This document shows positions 1-8,971 of a stretch of 32,581 nucleotides of DNA, piece by piece. Each line of letters opens with the position of its first letter. The stretch's first letter is position 1. A model generated the notes under the pieces. That model ran no database searches. It was not told the DNA's origin and saw nothing but the letters and a program-made list of their open reading frames with translations. The translations under genes and the position numbers were made by a program. This stretch comes from Chloroflexota bacterium (GTDB lineage: Bacteria > Chloroflexota > Anaerolineae > Aggregatilineales > Phototrophicaceae): positions 1 through 32,581 of the forward strand of contig JAPPEU010000004.1 in assembly GCA_028875245.1 (NCBI GenBank). The letters are read 5' to 3'.

Positions 1-91
1 TTGATGATTCTTTCTTATTGCAACTACTCTCTCAAATTTGAAGCGATTGCCCTGCCTGAAAGCCCCAGGCCATCGTCATTGACGGCGAGAT

Positions 92-1366
92 GTGGTAATA
101 TCCGCTTATCGTCCGACTATGATCGGCCTGATCCACATGGTCGCCATCGCTCCGGAAAAACCCTCGCCCGCAGTGAAACGCGCCCGCGCCAAGCCAGTGG
201 ACGCCAAAACCGGCTTTGAAGTCACGGCCGAATTCGAACGCTTCAATCAAAAATACGATATGTTCAATCGGGCGGTCTGGGACGACGAAGTGCGCTCGGA
301 GCGCGCGCGCAAATTCTTCGAATCTTACTTCACCGACCTCGCTACTTTTCGCAAGGTCGAGGGATTCCAACACCGCGATTACGCGCTGCGCAACGCCGCC
401 TGGTATATCGCCGATTTCACTTCCGATCTCCTGGAGATGTCACAGGATCGCAAAGAAGGCTTCCTCGATACATACACCATGTTCCGCGAAGGCGCGGCCC
501 GCAAAACGATTGCGACCGCCGAAGAAAATACGGCTGAGGTCAAACGCGCGGGCCGGTTTCTGGGGGCCGACGCCATCGGCATCTGCGACTATGACGAGCG
601 CTGGGTTTATTCTCACAATTTCAGCCGGCAAAAGCTGACCGACAAGGAGACAGACCTGCCGCAGGATCTCAGTCATGTTGTCGTGATCGTCAACGAGATG
701 GATCATGAGACGATAAAGACGGTGCCCTCGGCCTTGAGCGGCGCCGCCACCGGGCAGGGGTACAGCCGCGATATCATCTCTGTTCTGTCGGTCACGCAGT
801 ACATTCGCAATCTCGGTTATCGTGCGGTCGCCAGCCTTAACGACACGGCCCTCTCGATACCGCTGGCGATTCAAGCCGGCCTGGGGCAATACGGGCGGCA
901 CGGCCTCATCATCACCCCTGAGTTCGGCCCGCGCGTGCGCATCGCCAAGATCTTCACCGACCTGCCCCTGATCGCCGATGAGCCGATTGACTTCGGCGTT
1001 ACTGAGACCTGCAATCTCTGCCGGCGCTGCAGCAATGGCTGCCCGGTCAAAGCGATCCCGTATGACGCGCCGAAGTTCGAAATACACGATGGCATTTCCC
1101 ATCTCAAAGGCGTTAAGAAATGGACCATCAACGCCAAGCAGTGCTTCAAATTCTGGGTGAACCAAGGCACCGACTGCTCTATCTGCATCCGCGTCTGCCC
1201 CTATAACAAAGACTTCAGCAAGCGCTTCAATCGGCTCTTGCGCTGGATGCTGAGCAACCGCTGGCGAAGATTGGCTCTCTGGCTCGACAGCAAGCTCAAA
1301 TATGGCGAGCGCAAGACCGCCGGCTGGTGGTGGCGGCGCGGCGCGCAAGGTTACGGCCGTCAATGA
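92..1366 (+). CDS. Reductive-dehalogenase-like (RdhA family) cytoplasmic Fe-S protein
   Basis: The C-terminal half carries two ferredoxin-type clusters as in corrinoid reductive dehalogenases: CNLCRRCSNGCP (Cys-X2-Cys-X2-Cys-X3-Cys-Pro), then a lone Cys followed by CSICIRVCP. Before them are family-typical stretches: an IRNLGYRA segment, AGLGQYGRHGLI, ITPEFGPRVRIAKIFTDLPL and the PIDFGV lead into the first cluster. Family members reduce organohalides or related substrates with a base-off cobamide. This copy has no Tat signal, no visible rdhB membrane-anchor gene and no fused reductase domain, so it looks soluble and non-respiratory. The start is uncertain: GTG at 92 gives 424 residues, while ATG at 119 or 137 are alternatives; none has a strong ribosome-binding site. 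It is also distantly related to epoxyqueuosine reductase (QueG), but the RdhA-like segments argue against QueG. The substrate is unknown. Confidence 0.7.
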   Translation: MVISAYRPTMIGLIHMVAIAPEKPSPAVKRARAKPVDAKTGFEVTAEFERFNQKYDMFNRAVWDDEVRSERARKFFESYFTDLATFRKVEGFQHRDYALRNAAWYIADFTSDLLEMSQDRKEGFLDTYTMFREGAARKTIATAEENTAEVKRAGRFLGADAIGICDYDERWVYSHNFSRQKLTDKETDLPQDLSHVVVIVNEMDHETIKTVPSALSGAATGQGYSRDIISVLSVTQYIRNLGYRAVASLNDTALSIPLAIQAGLGQYGRHGLIITPEFGPRVRIAKIFTDLPLIADEPIDFGVTETCNLCRRCSNGCPVKAIPYDAPKFEIHDGISHLKGVKKWTINAKQCFKFWVNQGTDCSICIRVCPYNKDFSKRFNRLLRWMLSNRWRRLALWLDSKLKYGERKTAGWWWRRGAQGYGRQ

Positions 1367-1478
1367 CGCAGATTGTTCTCAGCCATCGTTCGCAACTGAC
1401 TGTTCTACCAACTTGACCGCGTATGCCATTCGCTGCTAGGCTCACAGCTGTCGATCAACGTATCGAGACAGCTTTCTG

Positions 1479-1883
1479 ATGGATCGTCTTCTTCCAATCG
1501 TTCAGATGACTCCAGCGCGTTGGGCCCTGGCAATCGGCTGGACGCTGCTGCTGACGCTGCTCCTGCTGCAGCCGGAAACGAATCCCGTTATTGACCTCGG
1601 CCTGCCGCGGGGAGATAGCTCGCTCCAGCGTGAAATCTTTTTCAGCGCCTTGCATCTTCTGGCATTCGCGCTGACCTGCCTCTTGTGGTTCTGGGCTTTG
1701 ACCGGCGCATTCACGTTGCGGACGAGCCTGTTTATCGCCGTCCTCATCGCAATAGCGCTCGGCGTATTGACCGAATCTTTGCAAACCTTGACGCAAGACC
1801 GTCACGCCTCCTGGATTGACTTGCTGGCCAACAGCCTCGGCATAATGGCCGCAGCGCGCTTCATCTGGCGGCGTTATCTATAG
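1479..1883 (+). CDS. VanZ-like small integral membrane protein
   Basis: This 134-residue protein has about four hydrophobic segments (roughly residues 14-32, 53-73, 78-97 and 113-128). The C-terminal pattern TESLQTL....RHASWIDLLANSLGI matches the conserved Glu-X2-Gln ... Asp-X3-Asn-X2-Gly signature of the VanZ-like family. Family members are membrane proteins; VanZ itself gives low-level teicoplanin resistance, but most homologues have no known function. It stands alone, 112 nt after the RdhA-like gene and convergent with the following GNAT gene. No resistance genes are nearby, so no resistance role is implied. Confidence 0.7.
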   Translation: MDRLLPIVQMTPARWALAIGWTLLLTLLLLQPETNPVIDLGLPRGDSSLQREIFFSALHLLAFALTCLLWFWALTGAFTLRTSLFIAVLIAIALGVLTESLQTLTQDRHASWIDLLANSLGIMAAARFIWRRYL

Positions 1884-1947
1884 AGGCCTTCTCCGCCCGC
1901 GTTACCGAGCCCGCTTCGTCGCCCGAAACGAGAGCGCCACTCAGTAT

Positions 1948-2583
1948 TCAACCCGCTCGATAGCTTAGATTCTTCCAAACGATGAGCGTCGCCCAGTTGT
2001 CCGAGGCGTCGTCTTTGATGTAATCTTCCAGCAGGCCACACACTTCAAAACCACGCCCCAATTGAAAGGACAACGTGCTGTCATAGAGTCCCCCCGCGAC
2101 CACTTGATCCACGTACTCGCGCGGCGTCATGCGCGCCTTGTAATCGGCGAAGCCGGGGATCAAGCCGCCCGCGACAATCCCGCGCCGATTCATGTCTTTG
2201 ACGATCTCTTTGCGCGCCTCATAGAGCAATGAACCCGCGCCGCGCCTGCGAAAAGCCGGATGCACGCTGATGTCGCCGCCATAATACCAATCGCCATCCG
2301 GGTCGTGATTGCTGTAGAACCCGCCGGCGATGATCTCCTGGAAGCTGTGCTGGGCATGTTCGAAATCGAAGTCAATCAGAAAGCCCGAGCCAAGACCGAT
2401 GACCTGGTTATCGTGCAGCGCGACGAAGTTGCCCTCTGGGAACAGACGGCAATGATTGAGAAAATGCTCCGCGCGCATGAGCTCATCCGCGCCTAGCGTG
2501 GGAAAGCAATCGCGCTGTAATTGTTCCAGCGCGCCAGCGTAGCGCGGCTTGATGGTCTCGATTCGGATGGTTTCGCCAGCCAT
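1948..2583 (-). CDS. GNAT-family N-acetyltransferase
   Basis: This 211-residue protein has the GNAT acetyl-CoA binding motif A, V-H-P-A-F-R-R-R-G-A-G-S-L-L, preceded by the beta-strand GGDISV. The C-terminal half (IPGFADYKARMTPREYVDQVV...TLSFQLGRGFEVCGLLEDYIKDDASDNWATLIVWKN) resembles the GNAT module that is fused to a carbon-nitrogen hydrolase in many bacteria. Here that hydrolase domain is absent, because the gene stops after the WKN segment. It probably acylates a small molecule or peptide amine in the cytoplasm; the substrate cannot be read from sequence. It is divergent from pdxS, with a 179-nt gap to the pdxS start. Confidence 0.75.
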   Translation of the reverse strand: MAGETIRIETIKPRYAGALEQLQRDCFPTLGADELMRAEHFLNHCRLFPEGNFVALHDNQVIGLGSGFLIDFDFEHAQHSFQEIIAGGFYSNHDPDGDWYYGGDISVHPAFRRRGAGSLLYEARKEIVKDMNRRGIVAGGLIPGFADYKARMTPREYVDQVVAGGLYDSTLSFQLGRGFEVCGLLEDYIKDDASDNWATLIVWKNLSYRAG

Positions 2584-2762
2584 ACGCCCGATCTTGCTCG
2601 TCGATTCGGCCCCTAGTGTAGCTCCCGCTGGGATTGCCGGTCAACAGCGCTGGCGCAAGCGCGCAACTGGTGCTATCAATGGACTGCATTGGACATACAG
2701 ATACTGCCCTGCTTGCTCTAAGATTAGCGGCGGATGTATTCACGAAGAAACGAGGTCCGGGC

Positions 2763-3668
2763 ATGGCGACGAATGGTCATCAGCAGAATGGAAGCGAAAA
2801 GGGAACGGAGGCGGTCAAACGCGGTTTGGCGCAAATGCTGAAGGGCGGCGTGATAATGGATGTTGTCACGCCGGAGCAGGCGCGGATCGCGGAAGATGCC
2901 GGCGCCGTCGCGGTGATGGCGCTTGAGCGTGTGCCGGCCGATATCCGCGCGCATGGCGGCGTCGCCAGAATGAGCGATCCCGATATGATCGATGGCATCA
3001 TCGACGCCGTCTCCATCCCGGTGATGGCGAAGGCGCGCATCGGCCACTTCGTCGAAGCCCAGATTCTGGAAGCCCTCGGCGTCGACTATATCGATGAAAG
3101 CGAAGTCCTGACGCCCGCGGATGAAGAACACCATATCAACAAGTGGAAGTTTTCGGTGCCCTTCGTCTGCGGCTGCCGCAACCTGGGCGAGGCGCTGCGC
3201 CGGATCAACGAAGGCGCCGCCATGATGCGCACCAAAGGTGAAGCCGGCACCGGCGATGTCGTCGAGGCGGTGCGACACGCGCGCTCCGTCAATGGCGAGA
3301 TCCGCCGCATCCGCTGCCTGGACGAAGACGAACTCTACACCTACGCCAAGGAGATCCGCGCGCCATATCATTTGGTGAAAGAGACGGCGGAGCTGAGGCG
3401 GCTGCCCGTCGTGAACTTTGCCGCGGGCGGCGTCGCGACGCCGGCCGACGCAGCGCTGATGATGCAGTTGGGCGTCGATGGCGTCTTCGTCGGCAGCGGC
3501 ATCTTCAAGAGCGGGGAGCCGGCAAAACGCGCGCGCGCGATCGTCAAGGCGGTGACGCACTTCAGCGATGCGACAATCCTGGCCGATGTAAGCCGCAACC
3601 TGGGCGAGGCCATGGTCGGCATCAACGTCACGCCGGACGAGGTCATCCTGGGCAAGCGCGGCTGGTAG
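2763..3668 (+). CDS. pdxS: Pyridoxal 5'-phosphate synthase, lyase subunit PdxS
   Basis: PdxS condenses ribose 5-phosphate, glyceraldehyde 3-phosphate and ammonia (from the PdxT glutaminase) into PLP. The 301-residue product matches the family length (about 290-300). Key positions are intact: Asp33 in GGVIMDVV, Lys90 in MAKARIGHF (the first Schiff-base lysine), Lys158 in [12 protein letters not shown] (the second) and the phosphate loop around [16 protein letters not shown]...VGSGIF. The frame is open upstream to 2634, but ATG at 2763 is chosen because GAGG lies about 8 nt before it and because family homology starts shortly after. No pdxT is visible in the window, so the glutaminase must be elsewhere. 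Several PLP enzymes lie downstream (the DSD1-type enzyme next to it and the aminotransferase at 6834). Confidence 0.95.
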   Translation: MATNGHQQNGSEKGTEAVKRGLAQMLKGGVIMDVVTPEQARIAEDAGAVAVMALERVPADIRAHGGVARMSDPDMIDGIIDAVSIPVMAKARIGHFVEAQILEALGVDYIDESEVLTPADEEHHINKWKFSVPFVCGCRNLGEALRRINEGAAMMRTKGEAGTGDVVEAVRHARSVNGEIRRIRCLDEDELYTYAKEIRAPYHLVKETAELRRLPVVNFAAGGVATPADAALMMQLGVDGVFVGSGIFKSGEPAKRARAIVKAVTHFSDATILADVSRNLGEAMVGINVTPDEVILGKRGW

Positions 3669-3785
3669 GCTTAACGCTCTGACAATTCAAAGTGGCGTTT
3701 CGCTGAGCCGTCGGTTTATGATTCCATGCAAGCGGGCGACGCACTGCGCCGCCCCTGCAGCACATTAGGAGAGGGGAAACCCATC

Positions 3786-4838
3786 GTGGCGATTTCTTAT
3801 GTAAGCGACCTGGAAACGCCGAGCGTCCTCATCGACCTTGACAAGATGGAGCGGAATATCGCCCTCATGCAGAAGCGCTGTGATGACCTCGGCATCCAGT
3901 TCCGGCCCCATATCAAGACGCACAAAATCCCCGATATCGCCCGCCGTCAAATCGAGGCCGGCGCGGTCGGCATCGCCTGCCAGAAGGTCAGCGAGGCGGA
4001 AGTATTCGCCGGTGCCGGTTTCCACGACATTCAGATTCCCTACAATATCGTGGGCGAGCGCAAAACGCGGCGCCTCGCAGCCTTGGCCAAGCGCGCGCGC
4101 GTCACAGTCACGGTCGACAGTCAAGCTGTGGTCGATGGCATTGCCGTGGCCGCGCGGGAAGCGGGCGTCTTCATCAGCATGATGGTGGAGCTCGTCTCTC
4201 TCAACCAGCGGACGGGCACGACGCCGCAGGCCGCGCTTGAGCTGGCGCAGCGCATTGAAGCGGCAGACGGTCTGCATTTCGCCGGTTTGATGATTTATCC
4301 GTCTGACGCGGCGATTCGCCCACGCCTGCAAGCGACGCTCGCTTTGTTAGCCGATGCCGGCATAGCAGTGGAGACGGTTAGCGGCGGGGGCAGTGGCGCC
4401 AGCAACGACGCCCATCTGCTGCCCGAGCTGACTGAGCTGCGGGTAGGCACCTCAATCTTCTGGGATTGGAATTGCGTCGCTGCCGACTACACCGGCTTTG
4501 ACAATGTAGCGATGCGAGTGCTCGCGACCGTGGTCAGCGCCAATGAGCCGGAGCGCGTCATCCTCGATAGCGGCAGCAAGGCGATCCACTCGGAAACGAT
4601 CGACGGGCAATTCGGGCACCTCGTTGAGTATCCAGCGGCGCGCCTGCACAAGGTCAATGAGGAGCACGGTTATGTCGATTGCAGCGCCTGCCCCAGCCCG
4701 CCCTCAGTCGGCGAAATCGTGCATATTATTCCCGTGCACACCTGCGTCGTCACCAACTTGCACAACCAGCTCTATGGCGTTCGCGGCGACCGCGTCGAAG
4801 TAATTTGGGATGTCGCCGCCCGCGGCATGGTCTGGTGA
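3786..4838 (+). CDS. DSD1 / D-threonine-aldolase family PLP enzyme
   Basis: This 350-residue fold-type III PLP enzyme has an alanine-racemase-like N-terminal barrel and a D-serine-dehydratase-like C-terminal domain. The RPHIKTHK motif holds the probable PLP lysine (Lys44), and His318 and Cys320 in P-V-H-T-C are the likely divalent-metal ligands of the D-serine dehydratase/D-threonine aldolase group. The PLP phosphate-binding region is seen as VSGGGSGA. Known members cleave or dehydrate beta-hydroxy-D-amino acids (D-threonine, D-serine, D-threo-3-hydroxyaspartate); which one applies here is open. The start is GTG at 3786, preceded by a strong AGGAGAGG at 3767-3774; the frame is open back to 3726 without a better site. 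It lies between pdxS and a dipeptidase, which suggests D-amino-acid or peptide catabolism. Confidence 0.85.
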   Translation: MAISYVSDLETPSVLIDLDKMERNIALMQKRCDDLGIQFRPHIKTHKIPDIARRQIEAGAVGIACQKVSEAEVFAGAGFHDIQIPYNIVGERKTRRLAALAKRARVTVTVDSQAVVDGIAVAAREAGVFISMMVELVSLNQRTGTTPQAALELAQRIEAADGLHFAGLMIYPSDAAIRPRLQATLALLADAGIAVETVSGGGSGASNDAHLLPELTELRVGTSIFWDWNCVAADYTGFDNVAMRVLATVVSANEPERVILDSGSKAIHSETIDGQFGHLVEYPAARLHKVNEEHGYVDCSACPSPPSVGEIVHIIPVHTCVVTNLHNQLYGVRGDRVEVIWDVAARGMVW

Positions 4839-4891
4839 CCGCAGCGGCGCCCGGTCGCCCGCTTCCTTAATCAAGCGCCTGGAGCAGCGAA

Positions 4892-5965
4892 ATGCTGATA
4901 ATCGACGCCCATCTGGACCTCGCCTGGACCGCCCTGCAATGGAACCGCAACCTGCTAGAGTCCGCCTATACGATTCGGACGACGGAAGTCGGCCTGCCCG
5001 GCAAGGGACGCGCCCAGAACACGGTCTCACTGCCAGACATGAGACGCGGGCGCATCGCTCTCAGCTTCGTGACGATGCTCGCGCGCTCCACCGGGCACAA
5101 AGTCGAATACCTCGATTACGGCTCACAAGCGCAGGCCTACGGCGTCGCCATGGGGCAACTGGCGTATTATCGCGCGCTGGAAATGGATGGCCATGCGCGA
5201 ATTGTTGATGACGGCGTGAGCCTGCGCGCGCATATGGCGGAGTGGGACGCTTGGGAAGCCAAGGGCGCCGACCCGCTGGCGACGCCGACATTGGGTTTCG
5301 CGCTCAGCATGGAAAGCGCCGACCCGATACGTGATCCGGCGCAGCTCGAAGCCTGGTGGGAGGCTGGTTTGCGCACCCTCGGCCCGACGCATTATGGGCC
5401 CGGTCGATACGCCGGCGGCACCGGCAGCGAGCTCGGGCTCAGCGAATTGGGCAAGCCGCTTCTGCAGGAGATGATGCGCCTGGGCATGCTGCTCGATCTG
5501 ACGCACTTCAGCGACGAGGCGTTTTGGCAGGCGGTGAAGATCTACGATGGACCCGTCCTGGCCAGCCACAACAACTGCCGGGCGCTGGTACCGCATCAAC
5601 GTCAATTCAGCGACGAGCAATTGCAGCTTATCATCGAGCGCGATGGCGTGGTCGGCGCCGCCTTCGATATCTGGATGCTGCAACCGGGCTTCATTCGCGG
5701 CGACAGCAACAAAGGCGTTTTCATCGAGAACGTCGTCGATCACATCGATCATATTTGCCAACTCGCCGGCAGCAGCCGCCATGCCGCCATCGGCACCGAC
5801 CTCGACGGCGGGTTCGGGCGCGAGCAATCGCCCTGCGACCTTGATACGATTGCCGATTTGCAGCGGCTGCCGGAGATGCTCTCGGCCCGTGGCTATGAGG
5901 CCGTAGACATCAAGAACATCATGCGCGGCAACTGGCTGCGCCTTCTTTACCGCGCCTGGGCTTGA
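4892..5965 (+). CDS. Membrane dipeptidase-type peptidase (family M19)
   Basis: This 357-residue protein has the M19 renal-dipeptidase pattern: His7-X-Asp9 in IDAHLDLAW for the first metal site, the bridging-glutamate region around ALSMESADP, LDLTHFSDEAFW, ASHNNCRALVPHQRQ, and IGTDLDGGFG near the end. These are binuclear zinc enzymes that hydrolyse dipeptides, often with a D-residue at the C-terminal position. There is no signal peptide, so a cytoplasmic location is inferred. GGAG lies about 10 nt before the ATG. It follows the DSD1-type gene by 53 nt on the same strand, so the two may be cotranscribed, and the pair would fit release and breakdown of D-amino acids. Confidence 0.88.
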   Translation: MLIIDAHLDLAWTALQWNRNLLESAYTIRTTEVGLPGKGRAQNTVSLPDMRRGRIALSFVTMLARSTGHKVEYLDYGSQAQAYGVAMGQLAYYRALEMDGHARIVDDGVSLRAHMAEWDAWEAKGADPLATPTLGFALSMESADPIRDPAQLEAWWEAGLRTLGPTHYGPGRYAGGTGSELGLSELGKPLLQEMMRLGMLLDLTHFSDEAFWQAVKIYDGPVLASHNNCRALVPHQRQFSDEQLQLIIERDGVVGAAFDIWMLQPGFIRGDSNKGVFIENVVDHIDHICQLAGSSRHAAIGTDLDGGFGREQSPCDLDTIADLQRLPEMLSARGYEAVDIKNIMRGNWLRLLYRAWA

Positions 5966-5982
5966 CCGGCCGCGCCGGATCC

Positions 5983-6759
5983 TCAGCCTAGCATATCGTC
6001 CAGCTCTTCCCCCGCCGTTTTCAGAACGCGGCTGAGCGCAAAGTCGCTGCCATGTGGAATCATGAGCGACCCTTGCCGGCGATACTCGTCCACTTCTTCA
6101 ATGGAGCCGGCGGTCCGCGCCCAGACCAGCCCATGCCGCTTCGCCGCTGCCGCCACCCTGGCGACGGCGTCATCAACAGTCATGCCGAAAGACGGGAACG
6201 CCTCCAGCCGCAGGCCCAAATCCGCCGGGCCGACAAATAGCGCGTCAATCCCGTCAACGGCTGCGATCTCGTCGATGTTTGCCACGGCTTCGGGCGTTTC
6301 AATCTGCGCTACGATAAATGTCTCGCGATTCGCGTCCGCTATATATGTGCTGTCGGGCCGCCAACTGTCCAAGCCAAAGCCGGCGTCCAGGCCAGCGCCA
6401 TCCAGCCCGCGGTTGCCCAGGGGCGGATACTTGGTCGCCGCGATGATTTCGCGCGCCATCGCCGCGTCCGATACAAAGGGGATCATCAAGCCGGCCGCGC
6501 CATCTTCCAGATAACGGTACAGTCGGCTTCGCTGCACGGTCGGCGGCCGCACCATGCAATCTATGTCATACAGTTGGCAGAGCGCCAACAAGTGCTGCAC
6601 TTCACGCGGGTCGAAATTGCGATGCTCCAAATCAAGCCAGATGCCGTCGTATTTGTTCTGCGCCGCGTGTTTGATGTAGAAGGGGATGACATGCCCCAAG
6701 CCGCAAACTCGCGCGAATTCGCCCGCCCGCCATTTCGCCAGCACCTTGCTTTTTCTCAT
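5983..6759 (-). CDS. HpcH/HpaI-family class II aldolase
   Basis: This 258-residue TIM-barrel protein matches the HpcH/HpaI aldolase family, which splits 2-keto-3-deoxy acids into pyruvate and an aldehyde using a divalent metal. Visible markers are D-L-E-H near residue 43 (active-site base region), the arginine in MVRPP, the GAAGLMIPFV...YPPLGNRG block, and the metal ligands Glu in AQIETPEA and Asp in VGPADLGL. GGGAGG precedes the ATG by about 9 nt. It is the last gene of the minus-strand CUT2 transporter cluster, 74 nt after the aminotransferase, and may act on a keto acid derived from the imported substrate. It could equally be a rhamnonate-, garosugar- or hydroxyphenylacetate-pathway aldolase; the sequence does not decide. 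Confidence 0.85.
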   Translation of the reverse strand: MRKSKVLAKWRAGEFARVCGLGHVIPFYIKHAAQNKYDGIWLDLEHRNFDPREVQHLLALCQLYDIDCMVRPPTVQRSRLYRYLEDGAAGLMIPFVSDAAMAREIIAATKYPPLGNRGLDGAGLDAGFGLDSWRPDSTYIADANRETFIVAQIETPEAVANIDEIAAVDGIDALFVGPADLGLRLEAFPSFGMTVDDAVARVAAAAKRHGLVWARTAGSIEEVDEYRRQGSLMIPHGSDFALSRVLKTAGEELDDMLG

Positions 6760-6833
6760 GAGGAGCCGCCTCCCATACTTCAGTTTTCTACAGGGCGATT
6801 AGTGGCATGCCATCCCGGCGCTCCAGCGCGCGC

Positions 6834-7991
6834 TTAACAGAGCAAGGGACCCATCCGCTCAAAGGCCCGCTCCAGCAGCGCCACATCGGCGGCGAAGCAA
6901 AGCCGCAAATATCCTTCGCCTTGGGGACCGAAAGCCGCGCCCGGCGCCAAGCCAACGCCGGTTTCGCGCAAGACTCTCTCGGCAAAAGCGTAGCTGTCGG
7001 TTACGCCAGCGACAGAAAAGAAGGCGTAAAAGGCCGCCCGCGGCGTCGGGAATTCTACCCGCGGCCATTCTGCGAAGCGCCGCTCGACAGCCTCCAGCGC
7101 CGCCCGGTAACGCGCGACTGATTCGCGGACGAAGGGTTCGCCCTGCTGCAAAGCGGTGATGCCGGCGATCTGCACCGGGGCGAAAATGCAGGAGAAGTTA
7201 AACTCGCTCACAATTTCAATCGTGCTGATTAAGGGCTTCGGCCCCGTCAGCCAACCCAGTCGCCAGCCGGTCATCGCCCAGGATTTGGAAAAACTGTTGA
7301 CGACCAGGTATTTGTCGTCCTCGGTCACTTTGTCGATGAAGCTCGGCGCATGGTCCCGATCATAAACGATGCGATTGTAAACCTCATCCGCAATGAGCCA
7401 GATATCCCGCTCGCGGCAGAAATCGAGGATCTGCTGCTGCTCAGCGTCCTCGAGCATCCAGCCAGTCGGATTGTTCGGCGAGTTAATCAGCAAAGTGCTG
7501 GTATTCGGCTTGCAGGCGGCGAAGAGCTCGTCCAGGTCGAGCGTCCAGGCGCCGCAGCGAGGGCGCAAGGGAACGCGTATAATCTCCGCGCCCAGAATTT
7601 CGGCGGACGCCGGCAGATTTGGCCAGACCGGCGACGGCACGATGACCGAATCCTCCTCCGCCACCATGCACTGGAGCGCCACCGCCAGCGCCGACATGCC
7701 GGAGGGCGTTGCCGCGATGTTGCCCGCCCCCAGCTCAACATCGTAAAGATCGTTCATATAAGTCGCGAGGGCAGTCCGTAATTCGCTGACGCCCAGGTTG
7801 GGCTGATAAAAGGTCTGCCCCTCATCGAGCGCGTCCTTGGCGGCTTGGCGGATGAACTCAGGCGTCGGCTTGTCCGGCTCGCCAAACCACAGCGGGATGA
7901 TATCCGCTCGGCCGATGGCGGTATTCGAGAGCTTGCGGATCATGCTCGGCTGCAGCGCCATGACGGTCGGCCGGTTCGCGTACAATGCCAT
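6834..7991 (-). CDS. PLP-dependent class I/II aminotransferase
   Basis: This 385-residue fold-type I aminotransferase (AspC-like) carries NSPNNPTG, which binds the cofactor ring, IADEVYNRI, and the PLP lysine in SFSKSWAMTGWRLGW. A late conserved Arg in YLRLCFA would bind the substrate carboxylate. The start is ATG at 7991, since AGGAGGGGG lies 9 nt before it; an upstream ATG at 8036 lies inside the preceding permease gene. The stop of the permease (7996) is only 4 nt before the start, so the ribosome-binding site is inside the permease end and translation is probably coupled. The amino donor and acceptor are unknown; its place after a sugar-type importer suggests amino-sugar, opine-like or amino-acid catabolism. 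Confidence 0.88.
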   Translation of the reverse strand: MALYANRPTVMALQPSMIRKLSNTAIGRADIIPLWFGEPDKPTPEFIRQAAKDALDEGQTFYQPNLGVSELRTALATYMNDLYDVELGAGNIAATPSGMSALAVALQCMVAEEDSVIVPSPVWPNLPASAEILGAEIIRVPLRPRCGAWTLDLDELFAACKPNTSTLLINSPNNPTGWMLEDAEQQQILDFCRERDIWLIADEVYNRIVYDRDHAPSFIDKVTEDDKYLVVNSFSKSWAMTGWRLGWLTGPKPLISTIEIVSEFNFSCIFAPVQIAGITALQQGEPFVRESVARYRAALEAVERRFAEWPRVEFPTPRAAFYAFFSVAGVTDSYAFAERVLRETGVGLAPGAAFGPQGEGYLRLCFAADVALLERAFERMGPLLC

Positions 7992-7995
7992 CGAC

Positions 7996-8970
7996 TTAGT
8001 CCCCCTCCTGCTTGTAAAGCGCGACCGCGGCGACAATGATGATGCCTTGAATCAAACCTTGTACAAATTGATTAACGCCCAGCATCACAAGCAGATTTGC
8101 GGTGATACCGAGCAGCAGCACGCCGCCGAGCGTGCCAATGACGGTGCCGCGGCCGCCAAAGAGGCTGGTGCCGCCGATGATAACCGCCGTGATCGCTTGC
8201 AGCTCGACGCCATCGCCGATTGCCGGGTCGCCAACGCCCATGCGCGAGAGCCACAGCAAGCCCGTGATTGAGGCGCTGATGCTGCAGATCGCGTAGACCC
8301 CGTAGCGCGTCAGCTTCACCGGCACACCTGAGAGATGCGCCACTTCGATGTTGCCGCCGATGGCATACAGGTATTTGCCGAAGGCGGTGTAACGCAGCAG
8401 CAGAGCGGTGAGAACAAGCAGCAGAGCAAAAATGAGCGCGATGACCGGAATCGGCCCAATCTTCTGCACATAGAACATGATAAATGGACGGCTGGCCGAA
8501 CCCACAGGCGATGTGGAAATGCTGAGGCTGATGCCGCGCAATAGGCCGAGCGAAGCCAGCGTGACAATGAATGGCGCGATCTTCACTTCATTGACGAGAA
8601 AGCCGTGAATGAGGCCAACCAGCAATCCCAAGCCCAGCGTCGCCACGATGGCCGCGCCCTGATTGTTCGTCTCGCCATTCATCACGATGGCGGATACCAG
8701 AATCGACAGCTTCACCAGAGAGCCGATGGACAGGTCAATGCCGGCGGTCAATATGACGAGCATCTGGCCCAAGGCGACGATGCCCAGAAAAGCGGATTGG
8801 CGCGCTACATTCGTCAGATTCCGAACCGTCAGAAAGCGCTCTGACTGCGTGGCGCCGATGATGAACAATACAATGATGAAACCATATACCGCGAAGATGG
8901 GCCCGTAGCGCCGCAGAAACAGGCGCTGCGAAGCGGAGAGCCCGCCGAAGAGACGCGCCGAGAGGTTCAT
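7996..8970 (-). CDS. CUT2-type sugar ABC permease (RbsC-like), second permease
   Basis: This 324-residue polytopic permease of the BPD_transp_2 family has about 8-10 hydrophobic segments. Family-typical stretches are TNVARQSAFLGIVALGQMLVILTAGIDLSIGS near the N-terminus and GVELQAITAVIIGGTSLFGGRGTVIGTLGGVLLLGI near the C-terminus, where it contacts the ATPase. The start is taken as ATG at 8970, one base after the ATPase stop (8972-8974); the frame is open back to 9063 but that part overlaps the ATPase. It forms the membrane channel with the RbsA-like ATPase and probably pairs with the other permease at 11891-12868, giving a heterodimeric channel as in autoinducer-2 or YtfT/YjfF-type importers. 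Confidence 0.9.
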   Translation of the reverse strand: MNLSARLFGGLSASQRLFLRRYGPIFAVYGFIIVLFIIGATQSERFLTVRNLTNVARQSAFLGIVALGQMLVILTAGIDLSIGSLVKLSILVSAIVMNGETNNQGAAIVATLGLGLLVGLIHGFLVNEVKIAPFIVTLASLGLLRGISLSISTSPVGSASRPFIMFYVQKIGPIPVIALIFALLLVLTALLLRYTAFGKYLYAIGGNIEVAHLSGVPVKLTRYGVYAICSISASITGLLWLSRMGVGDPAIGDGVELQAITAVIIGGTSLFGGRGTVIGTLGGVLLLGITANLLVMLGVNQFVQGLIQGIIIVAAVALYKQEGD

Positions 8971-8971
8971 G

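Noticed and set aside
440..1363. Long antisense reading frame opposite the RdhA-like gene
   Set aside because: Composition and codon pattern are those of a shadow of a GC-rich gene; the plus strand has clear family motifs and the antisense product has none.
2724..3560. Long antisense reading frame opposite pdxS
   Set aside because: It is rich in Arg, His, Asp and Ala as expected for a shadow, and PdxS motifs on the other strand are unambiguous.
5966..5978. CCGGC-CGC-GCCGG hairpin between the convergent dipeptidase and aldolase genes
   Set aside because: Only 5 bp with a 3-nt loop and no T-run; too weak to call a terminator in DNA this GC-rich.
8289..8310. GCGTAGAC-like strings elsewhere (for example near 8291, 12264 and 31857) as further copies of the stem-loop element
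   Set aside because: They share only 7-8 bases of the loop and lack complementary arms.
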